From Fimenecus sp045655645 (GTDB lineage: Bacteria > Bacillota > Clostridia > Oscillospirales > Acutalibacteraceae), in NCBI GenBank assembly GCA_045655645.1, contig JAZOPS010000047.1, positions 3,095-67,094 of the forward strand: DNA of 64,000 nucleotides. Direction: 5' to 3'. The first letter of the stretch is position 1. Every line of letters starts with the position of its first letter. Shown in pieces: positions 41,884-51,604 of this stretch. The translations under genes were made by a program, and so were the position numbers. Under the pieces are notes generated by a model, which made no database searches, had not been told where the DNA came from, and saw only the letters and a list, made by a program, of their open reading frames with translations.

Positions 41884-43314
41884 ATGAAACTTTCTGCACT
41901 TCTTCAAGGTGTGAAGACGCTGAATGCGTTTGAAGATGTGGAAATTGAAAGAGTAACGGATAAAATTAAGGATACCAAAGAAAACACATTGTTTGTCTGT
42001 ATAGATGGAAATCAGTTTGACGGTCACAAAATGGCAAAACAAGCAGTGCAGAGTGGTGCGGTTGCTGTTTTGACTGAACGGGATTTAAAAATCGACAGAC
42101 AAATAAAAGTTCAAAACACAAGAAAAGCATATTCAAAAATTGCATCGAATTTTTATGAAAACCCAACAAAAAGCCTTAAACTAATTGGTGTAACGGGTAC
42201 AAACGGAAAAACCTCAACATCATTTTTTATTAAAAATATGTTGAATGGTATGGGGCTTAAATGTGGGCTAATCGGAACAATTGAAAATGATTTTGGTAAT
42301 GGCAAAACAGAGTCAACTCTCACAACGCCAGAGCCCATGGAGTTACAAAAGTTGTTTCGTAATATGGTAAATAACGGATGCAAATATTGTGTGATGGAAG
42401 TTTCGTCACAAGCTCTTGCACAGAAAAGAGTGTACGATTTAGAATATGAAATTTCCATTTTGACAAATATAACAGTTGACCATCTTGATTATCACATCAC
42501 GATGGAAAATTACATAAACTCAAAACTTGAGTTGTTCAAAAATAGCCGAAAAGCAATAGTAAATATTGACGATAACAATGTCAAAACAGTGCTTTCACGA
42601 ATAGAATGTCCTGTTGTGACTTGTTCAACAGTCGACAATAAAGCGGATTATACTGCGAAAAATGTAATCTGCAATGAGTCCTTTGTTCAATATGAACTTG
42701 TCGGCACAAACTGTATCGGGCGAATAAATATTAATCTACCCGGTGAATTTACAGTTTATAATTCACTCTGTGCGTCGTCGACGTTATTAGAATTAGGCTT
42801 TTCAGTAGATGAAATAACAAAATCAACAGAAAAAATCAAACAAGTTAAGGGTAGAGCAGAAAGAGTGCCAATACCTAAAAACTTTACAGTTATCATAGAT
42901 TATGCCCATACACCCGACGGTTTAGAAAATATTTTAAAATGTGTTAAAGACTTCGCAAAAGGCAAAGTTATCACGGTTTTCGGCTGTGGTGGAGACAGAG
43001 ATAAAAGCAAACGAGCCGAAATGGGTAGAATCGCAGGGGAGTTATCGAATATAGCAGTTGTTACAAGTGATAACCCAAGAACTGAAAACCCCTTGCTTAT
43101 AATAAATGACATTCTCGGTGGAATGGAAAAAACAAAATCCAAACTTGCAATCATCGAAAATCGCCGTCAGGCAATTGAATTTGCACTCTCAAAGGCGAGA
43201 CGAGGTGATGTGGTCTTGCTTGCAGGCAAGGGCCACGAAACCTATCAGATAATAGGCAATGAAAAAATTCATTTTGATGAACGTGAAATAATAAAGGAAT
43301 ATTTTAAGGAGTAG
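41884..43314 (+). CDS. murE: UDP-MurNAc-L-Ala-D-Glu:meso-DAP ligase
   Basis: Mur ligase of 476 aa. P-loop GVTGTNGKTSTSFF near residue 100, EVSSQALAQKRV, and IIDYAHTPDGLENIL. The amino acid-specificity motif reads DNPR (Asp396-Arg399), which marks meso-diaminopimelate rather than lysine as substrate. The cell wall is therefore DAP-type, as expected for Clostridia. AGAGGT before the ATG; followed 2 nt later by murF. Confidence 0.96.
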   Translation: MKLSALLQGVKTLNAFEDVEIERVTDKIKDTKENTLFVCIDGNQFDGHKMAKQAVQSGAVAVLTERDLKIDRQIKVQNTRKAYSKIASNFYENPTKSLKLIGVTGTNGKTSTSFFIKNMLNGMGLKCGLIGTIENDFGNGKTESTLTTPEPMELQKLFRNMVNNGCKYCVMEVSSQALAQKRVYDLEYEISILTNITVDHLDYHITMENYINSKLELFKNSRKAIVNIDDNNVKTVLSRIECPVVTCSTVDNKADYTAKNVICNESFVQYELVGTNCIGRININLPGEFTVYNSLCASSTLLELGFSVDEITKSTEKIKQVKGRAERVPIPKNFTVIIDYAHTPDGLENILKCVKDFAKGKVITVFGCGGDRDKSKRAEMGRIAGELSNIAVVTSDNPRTENPLLIINDILGGMEKTKSKLAIIENRRQAIEFALSKARRGDVVLLAGKGHETYQIIGNEKIHFDEREIIKEYFKE

Positions 43315-43316
43315 TT

Positions 43317-44675
43317 ATGAACTTAACAGTTATGCAGGCAGCCAAGGCGCTGGGCAACGACATTGCTTCTGAAAAGTTAATAAACCGTGTTTCAATTGAT
43401 AGCCGTGATGTTGACGAGAACACATTGTTTTTCGCAATCAAAGGTGAACGCTTTGACGGACACGATTTTATCGAAGATGTGGCAAAAAAAGGCGTCGGTG
43501 CAATTGTCAGTCACAATAAAGTTAGCGTTGATGCACCTGTTATTTATGTTGACGATACAAAACAAGCACTCCTTCAATTAGCATCATTTTACAGACATTC
43601 AATTGATGATTTGATTGTAATCGGGCTTACTGGTAGCGTTGGCAAAACAACAACAAAAGAAATGACTGCTTGTGTAATGGCACAAAAATATAAAACACTT
43701 AAAACCGAAGGTAATTTTAATAACGAAATCGGAATGCCAAGAACAATTTTCCGTCTTGATGATAGTTTTCAATGCGCAGTTCTTGAAATGGGTATGGATG
43801 GTTTCGGTCAGATTTCAGACCTTACAAATTCTGCTCATCCCGACTGTGCAATAATTACCAATATCGGTGTTTCTCACATTGAAAATTTGGGTTCTCGTGA
43901 CGGAATTCTCAAAGCAAAACTTGAAATGCTTGAGGGTATGAAAAAAGGCTCAACACTTTTCGTAAATGGCGATAATGATAAGCTCTCAACAGTAAAAAAT
44001 GATGACTATAATATCGTAAAATTCGGAATTGACAATAAAGCTTGCGAGTTTTTAGCTGAAGAAATCATTGAAAAAGATTATAGTACAGATTTTGTAGCGG
44101 TTTGGGGTGAAAACCGTCAAAAAGTTACAATTCCAACTGTGGGAATTCACAATGTATATGATGCTCTCGTGGCCTTTGCCGTGGGAATTGAGTATAAAAT
44201 CGACCCTGAGTTAATCGCAAAAGGACTTTGTGATTATACCCCATCAGGCATGCGACAAAGAATAAAAGACGCAAACGGCATAACAGTAATTGAAGATTGC
44301 TATAATGCCAGTCCGGATTCGCAAAAAGCAGGACTCAACACACTTTGCAAAATCGCAAAGGGAAGAAAAATCGCAGTGCTCGGTGATATGCTTGAATTGG
44401 GTGACTATACCGAAACTGCTCACCGAATGGTTGGTGACTATGCCGCCGAGTGTGGAGTAGATGCACTCTTCACCTTGGGTGAAAGTTCAGCTTTTATTGC
44501 AGATAGCGCTAAAAAAGGCGGACTTCAATCAGTTTTCTCATTTACTGATAAGCCAAAACTGACAGATGACTTGAAAAACTATCTTCAAAAAGGTGACACG
44601 GTGCTCTTTAAAGCAAGTCGTGGAATGAAATTAGAAGAAATTTTTGAAGAATTATATAAACATTGGGATGTTTAA
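43317..44675 (+). CDS. murF: UDP-MurNAc-tripeptide:D-Ala-D-Ala ligase
   Basis: Mur ligase of 452 aa. P-loop GLTGSVGKTTTKEM near residue 102, NFNNEIGMPRTIF (a MurF hallmark), VLEMGMDGFGQI, and IEDCYNASPDSQKAG in the C-terminal domain. It adds D-Ala-D-Ala to complete the UDP-MurNAc-pentapeptide. It starts 2 nt after murE with AAGGAG inside the murE end. Confidence 0.96.
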   Translation: MNLTVMQAAKALGNDIASEKLINRVSIDSRDVDENTLFFAIKGERFDGHDFIEDVAKKGVGAIVSHNKVSVDAPVIYVDDTKQALLQLASFYRHSIDDLIVIGLTGSVGKTTTKEMTACVMAQKYKTLKTEGNFNNEIGMPRTIFRLDDSFQCAVLEMGMDGFGQISDLTNSAHPDCAIITNIGVSHIENLGSRDGILKAKLEMLEGMKKGSTLFVNGDNDKLSTVKNDDYNIVKFGIDNKACEFLAEEIIEKDYSTDFVAVWGENRQKVTIPTVGIHNVYDALVAFAVGIEYKIDPELIAKGLCDYTPSGMRQRIKDANGITVIEDCYNASPDSQKAGLNTLCKIAKGRKIAVLGDMLELGDYTETAHRMVGDYAAECGVDALFTLGESSAFIADSAKKGGLQSVFSFTDKPKLTDDLKNYLQKGDTVLFKASRGMKLEEIFEELYKHWDV

Positions 44676-44687
44676 GGAGTTGTGATT

Positions 44688-45716
44688 ATGAATATTTATC
44701 TTGCATTGGCATTTGCTACTATACTCAGTTTTGCAATAGCATTTTTATTGGGATTTGTTATGATTCCATGGCTTCGCAAACTTAAATTTGGGCAAACTAT
44801 CCTTGAAGACGGACCAATTTGGCACAAATCAAAACAGGGCACACCAATTATGGGTGGACTTATGTTTATTGTAAGTACAATCGTTTCAGTAATTGTTGTA
44901 CTTTTAACTGATTATTTTATGGGTGGCAACCTTTTTGCAGGTGAGTCAATCGTACCAAATCAGCTTAAAGTGAAACTTGTTGCAGGTGTATTGCTTGCGT
45001 TGGGATTTGGTCTTGTAGGTTTTGCTGATGACTATATCAAAGTTGTCAAAAAGCGTAATTTAGGTCTCACAATCACTCAAAAAACAGTTGCACAGTTAGC
45101 AATAATCTTTTCATATCTCGCAAGTCTTTATTTCAATGGACTTACATTTATGAAAATTCCTTTTGTTGGCTCAGTTGACCTTAAATGGTTTTTCTGGATT
45201 TTTGGCCTTTGCGTAATCTATGGCGCAGTTAACGCAGTTAATTTCACAGACGGAATTGACGGACTTTGCGCAAGTGTAACAAGTGTAACTGCTATCGCAT
45301 TCTGTATTGCAGCGCTTATGGTGAAATTCACAGGTATCAGCGTTCTTTCAGCAGCACTTGCAGGTGGTTGTTTGGGTTATCTCATCTGGAACTATTATCC
45401 ATCAAAAGTAATGATGGGCGACACAGGCTCAATGTTCTTGGGTGGTATGGTTGTAGCATTGGCTTATGCAATTGATTGTCCAATTATCTTAGTTCTTTTC
45501 GGTATCATTTATGTAATCGAAGCAATGTCAGATGTGTTGCAGATTGGTTATTTCAAAGCAACTCATGGCAAGAGAATTTTCAAAATGGCACCAATTCATC
45601 ATCACTTTGAAATGTGTGGATGGAAAGAACGCAAAATCGTAACAATTTTCTCGCTTGTTAATATGCTTGGCTGTGCAGTGGGCTTAGCAATTTATTATTT
45701 CGGCATTGCAAAATAA
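44688..45716 (+). CDS. mraY: Phospho-MurNAc-pentapeptide transferase
   Basis: Integral membrane enzyme of 342 aa with about ten helices. GTPIMGGLMF, ADDYIKVVKKRNLG, the NFTDGIDGLC catalytic Asp region, MMGDTGSMFLGG and APIHHHFEMCGW are complete. It transfers phospho-MurNAc-pentapeptide to undecaprenyl phosphate to make lipid I. The ATG at 44688 has AAGGAG 8 nt upstream; GTG at 44682 is too close. In most Firmicutes murD follows mraY; here ftsW does. Confidence 0.97.
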   Translation: MNIYLALAFATILSFAIAFLLGFVMIPWLRKLKFGQTILEDGPIWHKSKQGTPIMGGLMFIVSTIVSVIVVLLTDYFMGGNLFAGESIVPNQLKVKLVAGVLLALGFGLVGFADDYIKVVKKRNLGLTITQKTVAQLAIIFSYLASLYFNGLTFMKIPFVGSVDLKWFFWIFGLCVIYGAVNAVNFTDGIDGLCASVTSVTAIAFCIAALMVKFTGISVLSAALAGGCLGYLIWNYYPSKVMMGDTGSMFLGGMVVALAYAIDCPIILVLFGIIYVIEAMSDVLQIGYFKATHGKRIFKMAPIHHHFEMCGWKERKIVTIFSLVNMLGCAVGLAIYYFGIAK

Positions 45717-45753
45717 TTAAACTTTAAATTTTTAAAGAAAGGTTGGTGGAAAA

Positions 45754-46974
45754 ATGGCAACAAAAAGAAAAAATTCGCCGTTAAATGCTTTGCTTGCAAA
45801 TGGCTCAATGGATATTCCGTTTTTCCTTTTGCTTATAGTTATCGTGTCAATAGGACTCGTAATGCTTTTTTCCGCTAGCTATACTTACAGTTACTATAAC
45901 CGTCAAGGCGACAGCACTTATATTTTCCGTCGTCAAATAATTTTTACAGTTCTCGGTCTGGTGGGAATGTATGCAGTATCACGAATTCGTTATGAATATT
46001 TCAAATACATCGCTTTAATTGGCGTTGTCGCATCTGTGGGATTGTTGCTGTTGGTGCTTGTGCTTCCCGAATATAAACCGGGATTTAAGCGTTGGATTGA
46101 CTTGGGCTTTACCACATTCCAACCATCAGAAATTGCAAAAATCGGACTTATATTGATTTTGGCTTTTTTGCTTGATAAAGACTATAAAGCCGTAACGGGC
46201 AAAATACCAAGTAAATCAGAACTTGCAAAAACTGTTTATAACTATACAGATGGCAGAGTAGTGCTTTATAAATCATTCACATCTGTTGTGGCTTACGGAA
46301 TGCTCATTCTTGTATTTGCAGGTCTTGTTTATCTTGAAAATCACCTTTCAGGTACAGTTTTGCTTCTTGCAATTGGTTTTGTAATGCTCTTCTTGGGCGA
46401 AGTCAAATACAAATGGTTTGTGGTTGCAGGTGGCGCTGTGCTTATTGTTGGCGTAATTCTCATAGCAAATCCTGGTCTTCTTGAAAGCTATATGGGTGAG
46501 CGTATCACTGCTTGGCTTGATAAAGATTTTGACCCAATGGGCGCTCGTTGGCAAACAAACAATTCACTCTATGCCATTGGTTCAGGTGGATTTTTAGGAA
46601 CAGGACTTGGTCAGTCAAAACAAAAGCATCTTTACGTTTCAGAACCACAGAACGACTTTATCTTTGCGATAGTCTGTGAAGAATTGGGCTTTGTGGGAGC
46701 AGCAACAATAATCGTACTTTTTGCACTTTTGGTTTATAGAGGAATTCATATAGGACTTCGTGCAAAAGACCGCTTTGGTGCATTACTCTGTATGGGTATT
46801 GCATTCCAAATTGGTATTCAGGTTGCATTAAATATAGCGGTTGTCAGTGACTTTATTCCTAATACAGGTATTTCACTTCCGTTCTTCTCTGCGGGTGGTA
46901 CATCAATTTTCATTTTGCTTTGTGAAATGGGAATGCTGTTGTCGGTTTCTCGCAGTATGCGTAAAAAGGGGTAA
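45754..46974 (+). CDS. ftsW: SEDS-family lipid II polymerase, FtsW/SpoVE type
   Basis: Membrane protein of 406 aa with ten helices: GLVMLFSASYTYSYY, RRQIIFTVLGLVGMY, WIDLGFTTFQPSEIAK, ITAWLDKDFDPMGARWQTNNSLYAIGSGG, ENDF-like QNDFIFAIVCEELGFVG, and the final PFFSAGGTSI. It polymerises glycan strands with the class B PBP of this cluster. AGAAAGGTTGG precedes the ATG. Position between mraY and murG matches spoVE/ftsW. Confidence 0.95.
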   Translation: MATKRKNSPLNALLANGSMDIPFFLLLIVIVSIGLVMLFSASYTYSYYNRQGDSTYIFRRQIIFTVLGLVGMYAVSRIRYEYFKYIALIGVVASVGLLLLVLVLPEYKPGFKRWIDLGFTTFQPSEIAKIGLILILAFLLDKDYKAVTGKIPSKSELAKTVYNYTDGRVVLYKSFTSVVAYGMLILVFAGLVYLENHLSGTVLLLAIGFVMLFLGEVKYKWFVVAGGAVLIVGVILIANPGLLESYMGERITAWLDKDFDPMGARWQTNNSLYAIGSGGFLGTGLGQSKQKHLYVSEPQNDFIFAIVCEELGFVGAATIIVLFALLVYRGIHIGLRAKDRFGALLCMGIAFQIGIQVALNIAVVSDFIPNTGISLPFFSAGGTSIFILLCEMGMLLSVSRSMRKKG

Positions 46975-46980
46975 AAAGAA

Positions 46981-48099
46981 ATGAGAATAATGTTTGTAGC
47001 CGGTGGTACTGGCGGACACATAAATCCTGCAATAGCAGTTGCAAAAGAAATGAAAAGACTTGACCCTGCGACAGAAGTTCTCTTTGTGGGAACAGAAGGC
47101 AGAATGGAAACAAAAATTGTTCCCAAAGCAGGTTTTGACATCAAAACTGTTAAAATGAACGGCTTTTCTAGAAGTCTTTCAATAAAAGGTTTGATTGATA
47201 ATGTACAAACAGTAATGCTCACTTTGAAAGCATCGGGCGTTGCACAGAAAATTATTAAAGAATTCCAGCCTGATGTTGTTGTGGGTTTTGGTGGTTATGT
47301 TACAGGTCCCGTGCTTCGCGCAGCAGCAAAAATGGGTATTAAAACTGCAATTCACGAACAAAACGCATTTCCCGGTGTAGCTAATAAAGCTCTTGCAAAA
47401 ATTGTTGATAAAGTAATGCTTACATCAGAAGCTGCAGAAAAATATATGACTTGCAAAAATCCACCTGTTGTGACAGGGCTTCCCGTTCGTCGTGAAATTG
47501 TTAAAACAGATAAGGATTTTGCTCGTGCAACTCTTGGTGTAAATAATGATGATATGCTTGTGCTTTCAATGGGCGGCTCATTGGGTGCAGATGCAATCAA
47601 TAACGCAGTTGTGGAAATGCTCACAACACTTAAAAATGAAAAGAACATCTGTTTCTTACACGCTACTGGCAGTTACGGTAAATGGGTAGGGGATAAACTT
47701 CAAGAAAACGGTGTAGAATTCGGTAAAGGTACAAATATCGAAATCCGTGAATATATCGACAATATGGATATCTGTTTGCCTGCTTGCGATTTGGTAATCA
47801 GCCGTGCAGGTGCAAGTTCACTTTCAGAAATTCAGGCTCTTGCAAAACCATCAATTCTCATTCCATCACCAAATGTTGCTGAGAATCATCAATATCATAA
47901 TGCTATGACTCTCGCAGAAAATGGTGGCGCAATTTTAATTGAAGAAAAAGACCTTTCTGAAAAGAAAATTGCTGATATTGTTCTCGACCTTAAAAATAAT
48001 CGAGAAAAACTTAATGAAATCTCTGCAAAATGTGGTGAAAAAGCAAAACTCAATGCTCTTTCAGAAATTTGCAGAATTATAACTTCACTTAATCAATAG
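46981..48099 (+). CDS. murG: Lipid II synthase, UDP-GlcNAc:lipid I transferase
   Basis: GT28 glycosyltransferase of 372 aa. GGTGGHINPAIAVA at the N-terminus, VGFGGYVTGPVL, IHEQNAFPGVANK, and the donor-site region VISRAGASSLSEI with NHQ downstream. Peripheral at the inner face of the membrane; adds GlcNAc to lipid I. Starts 6 nt after ftsW. Confidence 0.97.
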   Translation: MRIMFVAGGTGGHINPAIAVAKEMKRLDPATEVLFVGTEGRMETKIVPKAGFDIKTVKMNGFSRSLSIKGLIDNVQTVMLTLKASGVAQKIIKEFQPDVVVGFGGYVTGPVLRAAAKMGIKTAIHEQNAFPGVANKALAKIVDKVMLTSEAAEKYMTCKNPPVVTGLPVRREIVKTDKDFARATLGVNNDDMLVLSMGGSLGADAINNAVVEMLTTLKNEKNICFLHATGSYGKWVGDKLQENGVEFGKGTNIEIREYIDNMDICLPACDLVISRAGASSLSEIQALAKPSILIPSPNVAENHQYHNAMTLAENGGAILIEEKDLSEKKIADIVLDLKNNREKLNEISAKCGEKAKLNALSEICRIITSLNQ

Positions 48100-48169
48100 T
48101 TTTAACCACTTTCACATAGTTTGCATAGTATGAGATGAAGTATTTTCTCATATTAAGGGTGTGTGAAAA

Positions 48170-49444
48170 TTGGATAAAATCGTAATAAACGGCTCAAAAA
48201 GACTTGACGGTGAAATAACCGTGCAAGGAGCCAAAAACAGCGTGTTGCCAATACTTGTTGCAACGCTTTTGACCGATGGAGTTTCGGTAATACATAATTG
48301 TCCCATCATTTCAGATGTGGATGCAACAATAAAAATTCTTCGCCATCTGGGTTGCATAGTTACTCGTGAAGGACACACAATAACAGTGGATTCAAGTGGC
48401 GTCAACAAAAATGATGTGCCCGACGAATTAATGCGCGAAATGCGTTCTTCAATTGTGTTTTTAGGTGGAATTCTCGGCAGAATGGGCAAGGCGGTGCTCT
48501 CAACCCCAGGTGGTTGCGAAATCGGACTTCGTCCAATTGATTTGCATCTCTCATCAATGCAACAATTCGGCGCAGAAATAACCAACGAAAACGGAAACAT
48601 CATTTGCTCTGCTGAAAAAAACGGACTTTGTGGCACTCGCATAACCTTGTCGTTTCCAAGCGTAGGTGCAACTGAAAATATCATTCTTGCTGCAACGCTT
48701 GCAAAAGGGACAACAATCATCACCAATGCAGCCCGTGAACCCGAAATCAGCGACTTGGCAGATTTCCTTAATGGTTGTGGCGCAAGAATACACGGCGCAG
48801 GGGATAGCACCATCACCATTGAGGGTGTCAATAAACTTTATCCAACCGAACATACAGTAATCCCCGACAGAATTGTGGCTTCGACTTATATGATAGCAGC
48901 CGCAGTCACAAACGGCAGAGTGTGTTTGAAAGATATAATTCCGTCCCATATAGGACCAACAATTCAGCCACTTCGTGAAGCAGGTTGTGATATTGTGGTT
49001 AGTGGACGATGGGTGTGCCTTAGTGCACCACCAAGACTTAGAAGAATAAGAATAATCAGAACAATGCCCCATCCGGGATTTCCAACAGATGTTCAGGCGC
49101 AAATGATGGCGCTGACTACAGTTGCCGATGGCACAAGTGTTATTGTTGAGAATATCTTTGAAAGCAGATTTAAGCACATTGGTGAATTAATTCGATTTGG
49201 TGCAAAAATCAATGTTGAGGGTAGGGTAGCAGTAATTGAAGGAATGAGATATCTGAACGGTGCAAATGTCCGTTCAACCGATTTGCGTGGTGGCTCGGCA
49301 ATGATAATCGCAGGGCTATGTGCACGGGGAATAACCGAGATTTCAGATATCTACCATATAGACAGAGGCTACGAAGAACCTGAAAAGGTATTGAAGAGTC
49401 TCGGAGCAGATATAAAAAGGGTGAAAGAAGTTGAAAAAGACTAA
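48170..49444 (+). CDS. murA: UDP-GlcNAc 1-carboxyvinyltransferase
   Basis: EPT/RTPC-fold enzyme of 424 aa that makes the first committed peptidoglycan precursor. It has GAKNSVLPIL near the N-terminus and the catalytic Cys116 in TPGGCEIGLRP, so it should be fosfomycin-sensitive. The start codon is TTG (48170), with AAGGGTGTGTG upstream. The segment RWVCLSAPPRLRRIRII is somewhat unusual but the fold motifs are intact. It ends 14 bp inside ftsQ, so the two overlap. Confidence 0.95.
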   Translation: MDKIVINGSKRLDGEITVQGAKNSVLPILVATLLTDGVSVIHNCPIISDVDATIKILRHLGCIVTREGHTITVDSSGVNKNDVPDELMREMRSSIVFLGGILGRMGKAVLSTPGGCEIGLRPIDLHLSSMQQFGAEITNENGNIICSAEKNGLCGTRITLSFPSVGATENIILAATLAKGTTIITNAAREPEISDLADFLNGCGARIHGAGDSTITIEGVNKLYPTEHTVIPDRIVASTYMIAAAVTNGRVCLKDIIPSHIGPTIQPLREAGCDIVVSGRWVCLSAPPRLRRIRIIRTMPHPGFPTDVQAQMMALTTVADGTSVIVENIFESRFKHIGELIRFGAKINVEGRVAVIEGMRYLNGANVRSTDLRGGSAMIIAGLCARGITEISDIYHIDRGYEEPEKVLKSLGADIKRVKEVEKD

Positions 49445-50324
49445 CAGTCAAAGCACAACCCGAAACAGTCAAATGTCGGGAAATGAGCGAATAATCAACC
49501 GAACAACCCAGAGAAGAAAAAGAAACCGACGCAAGAAATTAATCGTTCGTGCAAGTTTTGGTGCAATTTTTCTCTTGGTTGGCGTTGTTATTGTGTTGAC
49601 TATGTTTTTTAATATAAAAGAAATAACAATAACAGGTGACACAATTTATGCGTCCGACGAAATCATCAATGCAAGTGAAGTGAGTGTTGGTGATAACCTT
49701 ATTTTTGTTTCAAAAAAGAAAATCAATAATAAGGTAACCGAAACTTTGCCTTATGTTGGTTCTGTTAAAGTTAAAAGACATTTGCCAACAGGTCTTGAAC
49801 TTGTTGTGACCAAAACTGATGCAACATTTGCTGTGACGCAAGATGGATATTTCACTTTGCTTAATGAAAAAGGAAAAGTCCTTGAAGCTAATACCGAGTT
49901 TATCGGTGAAAATATAACTTTGCTGAATCTTGGCAATATTATTTCTGCAAATGTTGGTCAAGATATTGAATTAGAATCAAAAGATTTGTTAGATAAACTT
50001 ATAGAAGTTCAAACTGCTTGCAATGAGAGTGGGCTTAAGGATATAAGCTCAATTGATTTGTCAGATATTTACAACATAAAGCTTGTTTATCAGGGAAGAA
50101 TAACTCTTGAACTTGGTGAAACAAATAAGAGTAATCTAGTGAAAAAATTAGCACTTGGTGCAAAAGCAATTGAGCATCAGAACGAAGAAAATGAGCTTTA
50201 TCGTGGCACAATAAACCTTACAGTTGAGGGCAAAGGCTTCTTGTCAGAAGAAACTTCAACAACCGAAACAACAACTCTTCCGGAGAGTACAACTGTTGAG
50301 TCTACAACAAATCCGGCGGCATAA
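49431..50324 (+). CDS. ftsQ: Cell division protein FtsQ/DivIB
   Basis: Protein of 297 aa: a basic cytoplasmic N-terminus (RRKRNRRKKL), one membrane helix (about residues 44-62), the POTRA domain starting IKEITITGDTIYASDEI, a beta domain, and a C-terminal tail of about 25 residues rich in Thr, Ser and Glu (ETSTTETTTLPESTT). The start codon is TTG with AGGGTGA upstream, inside murA. It stabilises the FtsL-DivIC complex. The Thr-rich tail is extra relative to the core family and echoes the poly-Thr lipoprotein at 61.9 kb. Confidence 0.88.
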   Translation: MKKTNSQSTTRNSQMSGNERIINRTTQRRKRNRRKKLIVRASFGAIFLLVGVVIVLTMFFNIKEITITGDTIYASDEIINASEVSVGDNLIFVSKKKINNKVTETLPYVGSVKVKRHLPTGLELVVTKTDATFAVTQDGYFTLLNEKGKVLEANTEFIGENITLLNLGNIISANVGQDIELESKDLLDKLIEVQTACNESGLKDISSIDLSDIYNIKLVYQGRITLELGETNKSNLVKKLALGAKAIEHQNEENELYRGTINLTVEGKGFLSEETSTTETTTLPESTTVESTTNPAA

Positions 50325-50388
50325 ATTAAAAAACTTTAAAAAATCGCAAAAAATCCATTAAATTGTAAAAAAATCTATAAATTATGTA

Positions 50389-50417
50389 TTGCATTTATTT
50401 GTTGTTAGTGATAAAAT
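50389..50417 (+). promoter_or_regulatory. ftsZ promoter
   Basis: TTGCAT (50389-50394), 17-bp spacer, TAAAAT (50412-50417), in the 153-bp gap before ftsZ. It gives ftsZ its own expression, separate from the wall genes. Confidence 0.65.
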
Positions 50418-50477
50418 AAACTGTAATTATATAATCCAATAGGTGTGAAATTTTCTATACATAGGAGGATGTTAAAA

Positions 50478-51551
50478 ATGGCATTCGAAATTGATAATCG
50501 TTATGAAGACATTACAAACATTAAAGTAATCGGTGTCGGCGGTGGCGGCGGAAACGCAATTAACCGTATGGCAAAAGCAGGTATCAACGGCGTTGAACTT
50601 ATTGCTATTAACACTGATAAACACGTTCTTGGTTTTTCACAGGCAACACAGAAAATCCAAATCGGTGAAAAAGTAACTTCAGGTCAGGGCGCAGGTGCTA
50701 AACCAGAAGTTGGCCAGAAAGCAGCTGAAGAAAGCCGTGACGCAATCATCGAAGCACTTGCTGGTACTCACATGGTATTCGTTACAGCTGGTATGGGCGG
50801 CGGAACAGGTACAGGTGCTGCTCCAATCATCGCTGAAATCGCAAAAGAAAAGGGTATCCTTACAGTTGGTATCGTTACAAAGCCTTTCGCATTTGAAGGC
50901 AGCCGTCGTATGAAACAGGCAGAAGCAGGTATCGCTGAACTCGCACAGCATGTTGACTCTCTTATCGTTATTCCTAACGAAAGACTTAAATATCTTCCAG
51001 ACCAGAAGCTCACATTTGCAAACGCTTTCGCAATTGCTGATGATGTTCTTCGTCAGGGTGTAAACTCAGTTACAGAACTTATCACAATGCCACAGTTCAT
51101 CAACCTTGACTTTGCTGACGTTACAGCAGTTATGAAAGATGCTGGTCACGCTCATATGGGTATCGGCCGTGCAAGTGGTAAAGATAAGGCTGAACAAGCA
51201 GCACACGATGCTATTTCAAGCCCACTTCTTGAAACAACAATCACAGGTGCGAAGGGTGTTATCATCAGCATCACAGCATCACCTGACATCACTCTTGAAG
51301 ATGTTGACACAGCAGCTGGCATCATCCGTGCAGAAGCTGATGAAGATGCAAACATCATCTTCGGTGTTGCTTTCGACGACAAACTTGACGATGAAATGAT
51401 TGTTACTGTTATCGCAACAGGTTTCGGTCTTGATTCAAACGGTATGGCAAGAAAGCCAATGTCATCATTCGACATCAGCTCAAACAGCAACTTTGGCGCT
51501 GACGACGACAATATGGATGATATTCTTGACCTTTTCAAAGGCAGAAGATAA
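50478..51551 (+). CDS. ftsZ: Cell division GTPase FtsZ
   Basis: Tubulin-like GTPase of 357 aa forming the Z ring. IKVIGVGGGGGNAINRM, the tubulin signature MGGGTGTGAAPI (near residue 100), and NVDFADVTAVM-like LDFADVTAVMKDAGHAHMGIG are all present. The conserved C-terminal peptide is short and ends DDILDLFKGRR, in place of the common IPxFLR. The ATG at 50478 has AGGAGG 9 nt upstream; an upstream frame from 50445 runs through that site and is not used. No ftsA precedes it. Codon use is the most biased of the window, as expected for high expression. Confidence 0.98.
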   Translation: MAFEIDNRYEDITNIKVIGVGGGGGNAINRMAKAGINGVELIAINTDKHVLGFSQATQKIQIGEKVTSGQGAGAKPEVGQKAAEESRDAIIEALAGTHMVFVTAGMGGGTGTGAAPIIAEIAKEKGILTVGIVTKPFAFEGSRRMKQAEAGIAELAQHVDSLIVIPNERLKYLPDQKLTFANAFAIADDVLRQGVNSVTELITMPQFINLDFADVTAVMKDAGHAHMGIGRASGKDKAEQAAHDAISSPLLETTITGAKGVIISITASPDITLEDVDTAAGIIRAEADEDANIIFGVAFDDKLDDEMIVTVIATGFGLDSNGMARKPMSSFDISSNSNFGADDDNMDDILDLFKGRR

Positions 51552-51567
51552 TCAGATAAAAAATTAA

Positions 51568-51597
51568 CCCCCGACACATAAGTCGGGGGATTTTTTT
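51568..51597. terminator. Terminator of ftsZ, bidirectional
   Basis: CCCCCGAC (51568-51575), loop ACATAA, GTCGGGGG (51582-51589), T7 on the + strand and an A run before it for the convergent XRE gene. Confidence 0.93.
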
Positions 51598-51604
51598 GTT
51601 TTAA

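Noticed and set aside
48554..49177. 207-residue Cys-rich frame opposite murA
   Set aside because: It is an antisense shadow of the intact murA gene, with no ribosome site and no family resemblance.
48170..49444. Possible degraded murA because of the unusual RWVCLSAPPRLRR segment
   Set aside because: The frame is intact over 424 codons, the catalytic Cys116 and flanking motifs are present, and the length is normal.
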